Positions 1 to 5,649 of a DNA stretch of 6,907 bases are shown one piece after another. The translations under genes were made by a program, and so were the position numbers. The notes under the pieces were generated by a model. The model was not told the origin of the DNA. It made no database searches and saw only the letters and a list, made by a program, of their open reading frames with translations. Positions within the stretch are counted from its first letter, which is position 1; each line of letters begins with the position of its first letter. Source of the stretch: Thermoplasmata archaeon (lineage in GTDB: Archaea > Thermoplasmatota > Thermoplasmata > Thermoplasmatales > Thermoplasmataceae); contig JAJZZQ010000015.1 in the NCBI GenBank assembly GCA_021797525.1, positions 1 to 6,907 of the forward strand, written 5' to 3'.

Positions 1-113
1 TCCAGATCCTTTCCCGCAATTCTTACAATATACTGGAAATTCTCCTTTTTTGCATCCTGCTTCTTAGGCTCCTGTTTTTTATTATCCTGCTTGTTATCCT
101 GCTTAGATGCCAT
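1..113 (-). CDS. rps13: 30S ribosomal protein S13, N-terminal part (runs off the left edge)
   Basis: The minus strand reads from ATG at 111-113 through 37 codons to the window edge. Residues 26-37 read FQYIVRIAGKDL, the conserved start of archaeal S13 (uS13), which lies in the 30S head and contacts 16S rRNA and tRNA. Residues 2-25 form an extension very rich in Lys, Gln and Asp, built from KQDN/KKQD/KKQEP-like units and absent from most S13 proteins, which begin almost directly at the IVRIA segment. The extension is probably disordered and basic. In many archaea S13 opens an operon with S4, S11 and RNA polymerase subunit D, so those genes are expected to the left. The start is preceded by AAAGGATGG, a weak Shine-Dalgarno match. 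Family identity is confident although only the N-terminus is visible. Confidence 0.88.
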   Translation of the reverse strand, partial: MASKQDNKQDNKKQEPKKQDAKKENFQYIVRIAGKDL

Positions 114-200
114 TGAACCATCCTTTGAATATTATCCCCAATCGCACTGACACATATATTATTGTCCTTTACGTTGGAGCGTCTAAGAGTATTCCTTAAG

Positions 201-210
201 GATATATAAA
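201..210 (-). promoter_or_regulatory. TATA-like box for the S13 gene
   Basis: On the minus strand this reads TTTATATATC, close to the archaeal TATA consensus. It would place transcription start near 179, giving a leader of about 65 nt before the S13 ATG. A second candidate, AATATATGTG at 151-160, would give a leader of only about 17-20 nt that still contains the AAAGGATGG ribosome-binding sequence. I cannot tell which is used. Confidence 0.45.
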
Positions 211-433
211 TTGAGCCCTCAGGTATATGTATGGGATTGATTGTGCCTATTGTCCTAAAAATACCATATTAGTTCTTAAAAACATCTTAGATTTCTATCC
301 CGGCCGAAATACTCAAAAAAAGCATCCGATGAACAGATTGAGCCTGCCCCTAAACATTATCGATTGCATTTTTTATGAATTAGGATGATCTGTATCGCAT
401 TGAACTTAATTTTTTCATCAATTATCGGGTTAT
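211..433. other. Non-coding stretch between the S13 promoter and the DUF357 gene
   Basis: With the S13 leader this makes a gene gap of about 320 bases (114-433). I see no credible reading frame, tRNA, CRISPR unit or long repeat. It contains several short A/T runs, one of which (315-321) may end the DUF357 transcript. A weak hairpin-like ATTTC...GAAAT pair near 290-310 has only five paired bases. No convincing C/D-box RNA signature was found. Confidence 0.5.
315..321 (-). terminator. Possible oligo-T terminator of the DUF357 gene
   Basis: The minus strand carries seven consecutive T residues here, about 112 bases past the DUF357 stop codon. Archaeal transcription commonly ends at such U-tracts without a hairpin. 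No stable stem precedes it, and the distance from the gene is fairly long, so support is modest. Confidence 0.3.
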
Positions 434-721
434 TTAGATAAAGTTCGTAAAGAGCCTGTGATCACCCTTTCCATCCAGTACACCGAGTCTGACCAGTGCA
501 TCAATCCATCCATATGAGTAGTTGATAGCGGCGAAAGCATTCAGGAGGTCCCCTTTCTCCATGAAATATTTAGAATCCTCATAATAGCTCTTTACAAGAT
601 TTAGAGAGTCTTCAGCAAACCTGTAAAGGAAAGAGTCAGTGTGTGGTGAAATTGTAAGCTTCCCAAGAGCTTCCTCCTCTATTGACATATATCTCAAAAC
701 CCTCTCTTTCAGATCTTCCAT
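434..721 (-). CDS. DUF357 family protein
   Basis: This 95-residue protein belongs to the archaeal DUF357 family of small helical proteins with no established function. The recognisable core is residues 39-82: a helix with SYYEDSKYF (45-53), then EKGDLLNAFAAINYSYGW (55-72) and ALVRLGVL (75-82). An N-terminal helix (residues 1-24, EDLKERV..YMSIEEEAL) precedes it. The frame stays open upstream to 1051, but that part runs antisense to the ABC ATPase, has no family resemblance and is rejected; ATG at 719-721 gives the usual family length. No Shine-Dalgarno is visible before this ATG, and a TATA-like element 20-29 bases upstream suggests a leaderless mRNA. It is divergent from the ABC exporter, with 94 bases between starts. 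The Tyr/Gly-Asp/Ala pattern resembles HEPN-like helical bundles, but this is only a visual resemblance. Confidence 0.8.
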   Translation of the reverse strand: MEDLKERVLRYMSIEEEALGKLTISPHTDSFLYRFAEDSLNLVKSYYEDSKYFMEKGDLLNAFAAINYSYGWIDALVRLGVLDGKGDHRLFTNFI

Positions 722-740
722 GTTGTGGTATAATCTGCCA

Positions 741-750
741 TTATTTATTA
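741..750 (-). promoter_or_regulatory. TATA-like element for the DUF357 gene
   Basis: The minus strand reads TAATAAATAA, centred about 25 bases upstream of the chosen DUF357 ATG, the spacing expected for a leaderless archaeal transcript. On the plus strand the same A/T block (TTATTTATTA) could serve the ABC ATPase gene with a leader of roughly 45 bases, so it may be shared by both directions. Confidence 0.35.
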
Positions 751-803
751 GGCTCCACAGTATTTGCTTTATCTCTTGAGAAATTAACCGGCTCAGCTCA
801 TCT

Positions 804-810
804 GGTGATC
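804..810 (+). promoter_or_regulatory. Strong Shine-Dalgarno of the ABC ATPase gene
   Basis: GGTGATC lies five bases before the ATG at 816 and is exactly complementary to the conserved archaeal 16S rRNA 3' end (GAUCACC). It fixes the start of the ATPase and implies a leadered mRNA, unlike several neighbouring genes that have no visible ribosome-binding site. Confidence 0.7.
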
Positions 811-815
811 TCCAT

Positions 816-1655
816 ATGATACACTGCGAAAACCTTACCAAAAAATACAGTGATGGATTCACTGCTCTCAATTCTGTTTCTTTTGAAACGACGGGCAGGA
901 TAAACACGTTAATAGGCCGAAACGGAGCAGGAAAAACAACGCTTACCAGAATCCTTTCCACCCAGCTTATGCCTACTTCAGGCACTGCGTCCATCAACGG
1001 TATGGATATAACCAGGGACGTGGACGAGATAAGGAGAACTATTGTCAGCATACCACAGGAGGCTTCACCCCTTGGAATACTGACTGCTCAGGAACAGGTG
1101 GGGATGTTCCTGATCGGAAGGGGGCATTCTTTCAGATCCGCGAAAGAGGAGTCAAGAATTGCACTTGAATCCCTTGGATTAGGTGATTTCAGGAATCTGC
1201 CTGCTGACAAGCTTTCCGGAGGAATGAAGAGAAAGATCTTTGTAGCAATGGCCATCGCATCAAGGGCAGATACAGTTTTCCTGGATGAACCGACAACAGG
1301 ACTCGATCCTATATCCAGAATAGAGGTCTGGTCCGCAATAAGGGAGATTGAGTCAGAAATCTTTCTGACAACACACTACATGGAAGAGGCTCAGGATCTT
1401 TCTGAGCATGTGTTCCTTCTTGAACATGGAAACATCGCAGCAAGTGGAACCGTGAAGGACCTTCTGAAACCTTTTTCTGGAAAGGTCCGTGTAGAATCGC
1501 ACACGGAAATTAGGGATGCAATTAAGATAGGAGCCATGTGGATTTCGTACGTTACTGCTGATGAAACTTCAGAATATCTTGGGAAGGGCTGTACAATCAA
1601 ACCCATAAGCCTGGATGATGTGTTCATCTCAAGAGGGGTTGAAGTTGAATCTTAG
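816..1655 (+). CDS. ABC transporter ATP-binding protein (DrrA/ABC-2 export type)
   Basis: This 279-residue protein is a full-length nucleotide-binding subunit of an ABC exporter; it hydrolyses ATP at the cytoplasmic membrane face to drive its partner permease. All motifs are present: Walker A GRNGAGKTT (34-42), Q-loop Gln81, signature LSGGM (133-137), Walker B TVFLDEP (153-159), D-loop GLDP (162-165) and switch His187 (TTHYMEEA). The C-terminal 60 residues, ending in SLDDVFISRGVEV, form the small extra domain common in DrrA/CcmA-like exporters. The start is set by the GGTGATC site five bases upstream. The gene overlaps the start of the permease gene, so the two are cotranscribed and probably translationally coupled. 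The substrate cannot be read from sequence; lipid, drug or small-molecule export are all possible. Confidence 0.92.
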   Translation: MIHCENLTKKYSDGFTALNSVSFETTGRINTLIGRNGAGKTTLTRILSTQLMPTSGTASINGMDITRDVDEIRRTIVSIPQEASPLGILTAQEQVGMFLIGRGHSFRSAKEESRIALESLGLGDFRNLPADKLSGGMKRKIFVAMAIASRADTVFLDEPTTGLDPISRIEVWSAIREIESEIFLTTHYMEEAQDLSEHVFLLEHGNIAASGTVKDLLKPFSGKVRVESHTEIRDAIKIGAMWISYVTADETSEYLGKGCTIKPISLDDVFISRGVEVES

Positions 1656-2367
1656 GTTCATAGTGTCTCTGGCATGGTCATATGGTTTCAGGGTAATATT
1701 CAGGGGCCCATCATACATCATATCATCAATGAGCGCCCCGCTCACCTTACTTTTTATAGTTTCCATACTCTCACATGGAACACTCATTAAATTTGCTCTG
1801 GTAGGCGGATTCCTTGGCCTAATCGCATCTGTTGCACTTTCCAGTTCTGGAGATGCAGCTTTCATGAGACTACAATTGAGATTTCAAGACCTTTATGTTG
1901 CTTCAAAGGTCTCCCCGTCTGATTATATGATAGGGCTAACCCTGAGTTATGTAATATTCTCGCTGCCAGGAATTATACTGTATGCAATACTAGGAGCTAT
2001 TTTCCATATCTTCACTTTTGGAGCTGTTCTGGCACTTATAGGAATCATGTGTTTCCTGGTTGTTGGAACCTCTTCTATCTCTTTTATTGTGTCCAGCAGT
2101 ATAAAGCACGTGAGAAATGTATGGGGAATAGCAGGCATCATGTCAGTGATAATGACTGTGCTCCCCCCTACGTTCTATCCGTATGAATATATTCCAAAAT
2201 GGGCACTCTATGCTCTTTCTGCAACACCTGTAACGCCTGCTGCAGTACTGGCTCAGTGGGCCTTTGGCCTTTCACCACCGATGATCAATGAGCTTTACAT
2301 ATTCGTCATTGAGACAATAATATATTTCTCAATGGCACGTTATTTAACAAGATGGAGGGAGAACTGA
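1645..2367 (+). CDS. ABC-2 type transporter permease
   Basis: This is the membrane partner of the preceding ATPase, 240 residues from TTG at 1645. Hydrophobic segments are visible at about 23-43, 47-67, 96-118, 126-150, 160-176 and 216-234, matching the six-helix ABC-2 fold. An amphipathic stretch with RLQLRFQDLYVASKVSPSDY (75-94) and a PPTFYP..YIPKWALYALSATPVTP region (174-198) are typical of these permeases. TTG at 1645 is preceded by GAGGGG six bases away and gives the short cytoplasmic N-terminus usual for the family; it overlaps the ATPase by 11 bases. Two ATGs at 1615 and 1618 would add ten residues and enlarge the overlap to 41 bases, but lack a good ribosome-binding site. The protein ends in a basic RWREN tail. 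Function is export of an unknown substrate. Confidence 0.88.
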   Translation: MNLRFIVSLAWSYGFRVIFRGPSYIISSMSAPLTLLFIVSILSHGTLIKFALVGGFLGLIASVALSSSGDAAFMRLQLRFQDLYVASKVSPSDYMIGLTLSYVIFSLPGIILYAILGAIFHIFTFGAVLALIGIMCFLVVGTSSISFIVSSSIKHVRNVWGIAGIMSVIMTVLPPTFYPYEYIPKWALYALSATPVTPAAVLAQWAFGLSPPMINELYIFVIETIIYFSMARYLTRWREN

Positions 2368-2419
2368 AGCATTAAGCTGCACCGGATCAGTGAATGTTCA
2401 GTCAATATTTGTTAAATCA

Positions 2420-2746
2420 TTACCTTGATCTGCTGTAATTGGCAATTAAGTCCAGAAGTTTTCTTTTGGTCTCCTGGTCAAAAGCTCCCTCTTCCTCTTT
2501 CTTGAGAATGTAATCCCTTGCTTCCTTGATTCCTCTTTTGGAGGCAATAGAGTAGATACTTCCCATTACCGCCCCCCTTACACTATCCGGGAGATCCTCT
2601 ACTGCTTTCCCAAGCATAAAGTTGAACTCTTCCGATTTTCTCATGTCAAGTTTTCTTATTTTCTTTCCGCTGGGCTCAGGGTGATTGTATCTTTCAGCTC
2701 TATTAAACCTGCTGAACCTGCTGGATTTGTTTGCCTTATTCACCAT
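2420..2746 (-). CDS. Uncharacterised small basic protein downstream of taw2
   Basis: I do not recognise a family for this 108-residue protein. Residues 1-36 are strongly basic and low in hydrophobics (SSRFSRFNRAERY, then GKKIRKLDMRK), suggesting a flexible nucleic-acid-contacting tail. Residues 37-108 look like a compact helical domain with alternating helices (EEFNFMLGKAVEDL, SVRGAVMGSIYSIASK, IKEARDYILKKEEE, QETKRKLLDLIANY). There is no signal peptide, membrane segment, Cys/His metal site or catalytic motif. It starts 30 bases after the taw2 stop on the same strand, without a clear promoter or Shine-Dalgarno, so it is probably the second gene of a taw2 operon. A role in RNA binding or tRNA/ribosome biology is inference from charge and context only. 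It converges on the ABC permease gene across a 52-base gap. Confidence 0.7.
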   Translation of the reverse strand: MVNKANKSSRFSRFNRAERYNHPEPSGKKIRKLDMRKSEEFNFMLGKAVEDLPDSVRGAVMGSIYSIASKRGIKEARDYILKKEEEGAFDQETKRKLLDLIANYSRSR

Positions 2747-2776
2747 GAAATTTGATTACTATGCTTTCTTGGTTCT

Positions 2777-3805
2777 TTATGCTTTTCCCTTTGGACAGCT
2801 GAAAACCTTCAAAGTGACCTGATAGTGCCAGTTATGCGGCGAGTACGATTTTACCACTCTGGAATCTAAAACATCCAGGATATAGCCCAAGTTCAGTGCC
2901 TTTGCTATTATTTCTCTTTGAACCTGGTTGATTTCACCTGTCGGGGCAAGCACGTGCATTACTATTTCAGTACCCTCATGAGATCTTATAAGTGCGCTAG
3001 AAAGAAAATTCAGGGACAAAAAATGGCCCATAATTATGAGGTCAGCCTTCAGTGAGCCCCATGAATTGCGGCAGTCTGTATTTTCAGCCAGGACCCTGGA
3101 CTCCAGCCCGTTTATAGAGATATTCTGAAGAAGATATCTGTAGGAGACAGGGTTTATTTCGCTGACATAGACAGATTTAGCTCCGGAATATTTTGCACAG
3201 GGTAATGCAAAGTACCCTATCCCTGCAAACATATCCAGAACTGTCATGCCTTCCAGATTCCTGTTCCGGAGAATTCCCCTTACATTAACATTCCCCGGCG
3301 AAAACATTACTTTCTGTGGATCAAACATATACAGGATGCCATTTTCGCGATGCACCACTTCATGCGATTCCCCATGAATTAATTTAAGTCCGGGCGTCCT
3401 CTCTATTCCCCTTATTCTGGAGATGTCCAGATAAACTGCCTTTGCGCCTGTAAAGCTCAGGAGTATTTTCAATGCCTTCTTCGATGGTATTTTGCCATTT
3501 TTTGACTTGATAACTATAGAGTCTCCCAACCTTATCCACTTTCTTGGAACAAAGTACCGAGAGGTAGACTTCAATTTAACTTTCTCAAGGGAATTATGCG
3601 GAGAATCTCCTAATTCTCTGATCCTGAAGTTATCCATTCCAATTACAAAGCCATCCACCGACACTTTATCCTTAACAGGGATCAGGATGGTGTCTCCCGA
3701 TCTTCGTATGTGGTACCTCTTGTCAATAATATCTCTCTTTAGAAGTCTGGATATGAGCTCATTTGCCACTTCTTTCCGGATAGCTATCATTGGCCTTTCT
3801 TTCAT
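2777..3805 (-). CDS. taw2: Taw2/TYW2-type tRNA-Phe wyosine aminocarboxypropyltransferase (Trm5/TYW2 family)
   Basis: This class I SAM-binding enzyme most likely transfers the 3-amino-3-carboxypropyl group of SAM to 4-demethylwyosine at G37 of tRNA-Phe. From ATG at 3803-3805 (342 residues), a D1-like domain covers about residues 6-45, followed by PRKWIRLGD (87-95), MFSPGNV (167-173), the SAM loop DMFAGIGYFALP (191-202), acidic Glu216 and a C-terminal VKSYSPHNWHY (318-328). The discriminating site reads IIMGHF (257-262): Trm5 m1G37 methyltransferases have MNLP there, while TYW2 enzymes have MGY-like residues. The frame is open to ATG 3848-3850, but the extra 15 residues look non-native; ATG 3788-3790 is another possible start. 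A TATA-like run near 3839 fits transcription beginning just before 3805. It is divergent from hemC. A Trm5-like activity is less likely but not excluded. Confidence 0.82.
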   Translation of the reverse strand: MKERPMIAIRKEVANELISRLLKRDIIDKRYHIRRSGDTILIPVKDKVSVDGFVIGMDNFRIRELGDSPHNSLEKVKLKSTSRYFVPRKWIRLGDSIVIKSKNGKIPSKKALKILLSFTGAKAVYLDISRIRGIERTPGLKLIHGESHEVVHRENGILYMFDPQKVMFSPGNVNVRGILRNRNLEGMTVLDMFAGIGYFALPCAKYSGAKSVYVSEINPVSYRYLLQNISINGLESRVLAENTDCRNSWGSLKADLIIMGHFLSLNFLSSALIRSHEGTEIVMHVLAPTGEINQVQREIIAKALNLGYILDVLDSRVVKSYSPHNWHYQVTLKVFSCPKGKA

Positions 3806-3833
3806 GTTCCGAATCAAGGATAGCCTGAAGAGC

Positions 3834-3844
3834 ATTAATAAAAA
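3834..3844 (-). promoter_or_regulatory. TATA-like element for taw2
   Basis: The minus strand reads TTTTTATTAAT here, centred about 34 bases upstream of the ATG at 3805. Transcription would begin about 3810-3813, giving a nearly leaderless mRNA and excluding the longer starts at 3835 and 3850. The assignment rests on position and composition only. Confidence 0.35.
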
Positions 3845-3886
3845 TTCCATTTCCCTGGAACTATCAAATTATGCAGGAAATTGGAA
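3845..3886. repeat. Imperfect inverted repeat between taw2 and hemC
   Basis: TTCCATTTCC (3845-3854) is the reverse complement of GGAAATTGGAA (3876-3886) except for one additional base in the right arm. The arms are separated by 21 bases. The pair lies in the divergent promoter region, between the taw2 TATA-like element and the hemC start, where an operator could control both directions. Confidence 0.45.
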
Positions 3887-3918
3887 GAAGATAAATGTTT
3901 AAAACCAATATCACCCAA

Positions 3919-4806
3919 ATGAGGCTCAGGGTTGGGACAAGGCCTAGCCAGCTTGCAGTCAGGCAGGCTGAACTTGTAAGGGACGCTTTTTCCAGAATTG
4001 GTATTGAGTGTGATATTGTTAAGATTGAATCCAATGGTGACAAAGATCATCATACCACCCTTTCAGGGTTCAAAGGAATGGGGGTGTTCGTCTCTAGCCT
4101 TAACGATGCACTTCTCGATGGCAGCATAGACATTGCTGTCCACAGTGCTAAAGATCTGCCATCTCAGTTGCCTGAAGGGCTTTCAATTAGTGCTGTCCTG
4201 GAGAGAGGACCGCACAATGATGCTCTAGTCTCCGACACTTCACTAGAGAAATTACCCTCTGGTGCAGAAATAGGCAGTTCCAGCCCCAGGAGAACATTTA
4301 TGTTGAAAAGAATCAGGCCGGATCTTCTTGTTAAGGATATAAGGGGCAATGTGGATACCAGGCTCAGAAAGCTTGAAAATGGGGAGTATGATGCTATAAT
4401 TCTTGCAGAAGCTGGTCTAAGCCGCCTTGATTTTTCAGTAAAACGGCAACTCCTTCCTGAAACTGACTTTGTTCCGGCACCATGCCAGGGAATAATAGCA
4501 GTTGTTTGCAGAAATAATCACCAGAACTATGGTGTAATTTCCTCCATATCGGATCCAGTTACAATGGAGCAGATGAAAATTGAGAGGAGTTTAACTGCCT
4601 CAATGGCTCTGGGATGCTCGGCGCCGGCAGGCATTTTTGCCAGATACAGTTTCAATGGGTTCGATGTTATATCGGCATTCTATTCCAGAGACGGAAAAAG
4701 GCACACAGAGATCACCGGAACCGTTCATGGAGAAATGGATCTGGTTGAACTCCTGGATAAGATGAAGAAATTGGTTCCACCTGACTACGGGCTTGGGGAT
4801 AGATAA
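3919..4806 (+). CDS. hemC: Hydroxymethylbilane synthase (porphobilinogen deaminase)
   Basis: This cytoplasmic enzyme joins four porphobilinogen molecules into hydroxymethylbilane, the linear precursor of uroporphyrinogen III. From ATG at 3919 (295 residues) it shows RVGTRPSQLA (4-13), HSAKDLP (75-81, with the catalytic Asp79), SSPRR (121-125), RGNVDTRL (142-149) and LGCSAPAG (231-238), where Cys233 anchors the dipyrromethane cofactor. ATG 3895 would add eight residues, but the family begins directly with the (K/R)(I/L)RVGTR segment, so 3919 is preferred. No Shine-Dalgarno precedes either ATG. The usual PA.GQGA...E segment reads PAPCQGIIAVV (186-196), so a Gly and a Glu are replaced. The stop overlaps the hemD start as TAATG, showing a hemC-hemD operon. 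Length is normal and all cofactor- and substrate-binding arginine motifs remain. Confidence 0.95.
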   Translation: MRLRVGTRPSQLAVRQAELVRDAFSRIGIECDIVKIESNGDKDHHTTLSGFKGMGVFVSSLNDALLDGSIDIAVHSAKDLPSQLPEGLSISAVLERGPHNDALVSDTSLEKLPSGAEIGSSSPRRTFMLKRIRPDLLVKDIRGNVDTRLRKLENGEYDAIILAEAGLSRLDFSVKRQLLPETDFVPAPCQGIIAVVCRNNHQNYGVISSISDPVTMEQMKIERSLTASMALGCSAPAGIFARYSFNGFDVISAFYSRDGKRHTEITGTVHGEMDLVELLDKMKKLVPPDYGLGDR

Positions 4807-5525
4807 TGAGGGAATCAGATCAGATAATTGTAACCACGAGGCCCTCCGGTAAATTCAAACCAATAAAGGTTCCGGAAGGATTCAGGATCATCAACACACC
4901 ACTCACGGAAATCACTCCTGTTTCAGTTGACTGGGGCCTTGTCAGGGACTTTGAACCACAGGTCCTTATCTTCACCAGTACAGTTGGTGCACGGATTTTT
5001 ATTGACAGTAAGAATGGGATTGTAAAAGATAAAGTGGACATTATAGCCATAGGAAGTGCTACAGCCAGAGAACTTTCCTCCAGATTCAGCAATATAACTA
5101 TTCCTGCCAGACGGAATTCTGATGGCATAGTCGATTTATTGAAATCAGGGGATTACTCCGGAAGAAAGATAGCGGTTTTTACAAGCGCCAAAAGCAATAG
5201 AATAATACAGAACTTTCTTTCAGAGAACAATTACAGATACATTCAGTGCGACCTTTATGATGCAAATCCGGTCTCGAGGAGCAACCTTACTGAATATCTT
5301 TCAAGAAAGGATGTTGCTGCCGTTATAATCACATCTTCCCAAGAAGCCGAATTATTTAAAAAAATTGCTGGGCCACAGGCAACTCTGAAACCTCTGTATG
5401 CAATAGGAGAAACAACTGCCTCTACAATGGAGAAGATTGGAATTATACCTTCAGAACCCTTAGGAAAATCAGATCTTGAATCTCTTGTTATGGAAATATG
5501 CAGAAAAATCTCAAGCGGTAATTAA
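4806..5525 (+). CDS. hemD: Uroporphyrinogen-III synthase
   Basis: This 239-residue protein cyclises hydroxymethylbilane with inversion of ring D to give uroporphyrinogen III, the branch point to siroheme, heme and cobalamin. The family is poorly conserved, but the two-lobed pattern is visible: IIVTTRP (7-13) at the start, IFTSTVGARIF (55-65), IIAIGSATARELSSR (79-93), then the second lobe with GRKIAVFTSAKSN (119-131), AAVIITSSQEAELF (170-183) and YAIGETTASTMEKIGI (198-213). The ATG shares its A with the hemC stop (TAATG), so translation is coupled, and the pairing with hemC strongly supports the call. It ends seven bases short of the convergent initiator tRNA gene; its stop codon runs into the A-tract that is the tRNA's oligo-T terminator on the other strand. 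Confidence 0.9.
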   Translation: MRESDQIIVTTRPSGKFKPIKVPEGFRIINTPLTEITPVSVDWGLVRDFEPQVLIFTSTVGARIFIDSKNGIVKDKVDIIAIGSATARELSSRFSNITIPARRNSDGIVDLLKSGDYSGRKIAVFTSAKSNRIIQNFLSENNYRYIQCDLYDANPVSRSNLTEYLSRKDVAAVIITSSQEAELFKKIAGPQATLKPLYAIGETTASTMEKIGIIPSEPLGKSDLESLVMEICRKISSGN

Positions 5526-5530
5526 AAAAA
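5524..5530 (-). terminator. Oligo-T terminator of the initiator tRNA
   Basis: Seven consecutive T residues on the minus strand directly follow the discriminator base of the tRNA, a typical intrinsic archaeal stop signal for a tRNA gene. The tract overlaps the last two bases of the hemD stop codon on the opposite strand. Confidence 0.65.
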
Positions 5531-5605
5531 TAGCGGGGAATGGATTTGAACCATTGATCTACGGGTTATGAGCCCGTCGGGATCTCCTAACTACCCCACC
5601 CCGCT
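5531..5605 (-). tRNA. Initiator tRNA-Met (anticodon CAT)
   Basis: The 75-nt minus-strand sequence folds as a full cloverleaf: acceptor AGCGGGG/CCCCGCT with discriminator A, D stem GGG/CCC, anticodon stem ACGGG/CCCGT around the loop CTCATAA, a five-base variable loop AGATC, and T arm AATGG-TTCAAAT-CCATT. Two features mark it as initiator rather than elongator: the A1-U72 acceptor pair and the three consecutive G-C pairs (GGG/CCC) flanking the anticodon loop. CCA is not encoded and no intron is present. Positions 13 and 22 form a U-U mismatch that I recall as common in archaeal initiators. It lies 44 bases after the KH protein gene on the same strand and converges on hemD. Confidence 0.95.
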
Positions 5606-5624
5606 TCCCAAGGTTATACCTGCG

Positions 5625-5634
5625 TAAAATAATA
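5625..5634 (-). promoter_or_regulatory. TATA-like box of the initiator tRNA gene
   Basis: The minus strand reads TATTATTTTA, centred about 25 bases upstream of the mature tRNA 5' end, the expected archaeal promoter spacing. It suggests the tRNA is transcribed on its own, although read-through from the rio1-KH operon would also be possible across the 44-base gap. Confidence 0.5.
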
Positions 5635-5649
5635 GGTTTTGCATCTCTT

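Noticed and set aside
320..430. Possible C/D-box small RNA (GATGA-like strings near 325 and 415)
   Set aside because: The putative C boxes deviate from the consensus and no properly placed CTGA D box or terminal stem was found on either strand.
722..1051. Upstream extension of the DUF357 frame by 110 codons
   Set aside because: It runs antisense through the ABC ATPase gene and its Walker A region, has no family resemblance, and the normal DUF357 length is reached from ATG 719-721.
1391..2141. Open minus-strand frames at 1391-1627, 1629-1865 and 1947-2141
   Set aside because: All lie antisense to the well-supported ABC ATPase and permease genes and their translations show no domain or coding character.
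2368..2419. Short palindrome TGAATGTTCA between the permease and the unknown gene as a terminator hairpin
   Set aside because: Only four base pairs with a two-base centre and no following T-tract; too weak to call.
2777..3805. Trm5 tRNA m1G37 methyltransferase as the primary call
   Set aside because: The motif position that holds NLP in Trm5 reads MGHF, the TYW2-like form, and the C-terminal segment with NWHY also matches TYW2 better. Trm5 activity is kept only as an alternative.
3492..4053. Open frames at 3492-3902 (plus) and 3835-4053 (minus)
   Set aside because: They are shadows of taw2 and hemC across the divergent promoter region, with no recognisable protein features.
4164..5128. Minus-strand frames at 4164-4349 and 4820-5128
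   Set aside because: They are antisense to hemC and hemD, whose motifs and coupled TAATG junction leave no doubt about the coding strand.
5531..5605. Elongator tRNA-Met or an Ile2 tRNA with CAT anticodon
   Set aside because: The A1-U72 pair and the GGG/CCC pairs beside the anticodon loop are initiator signatures.
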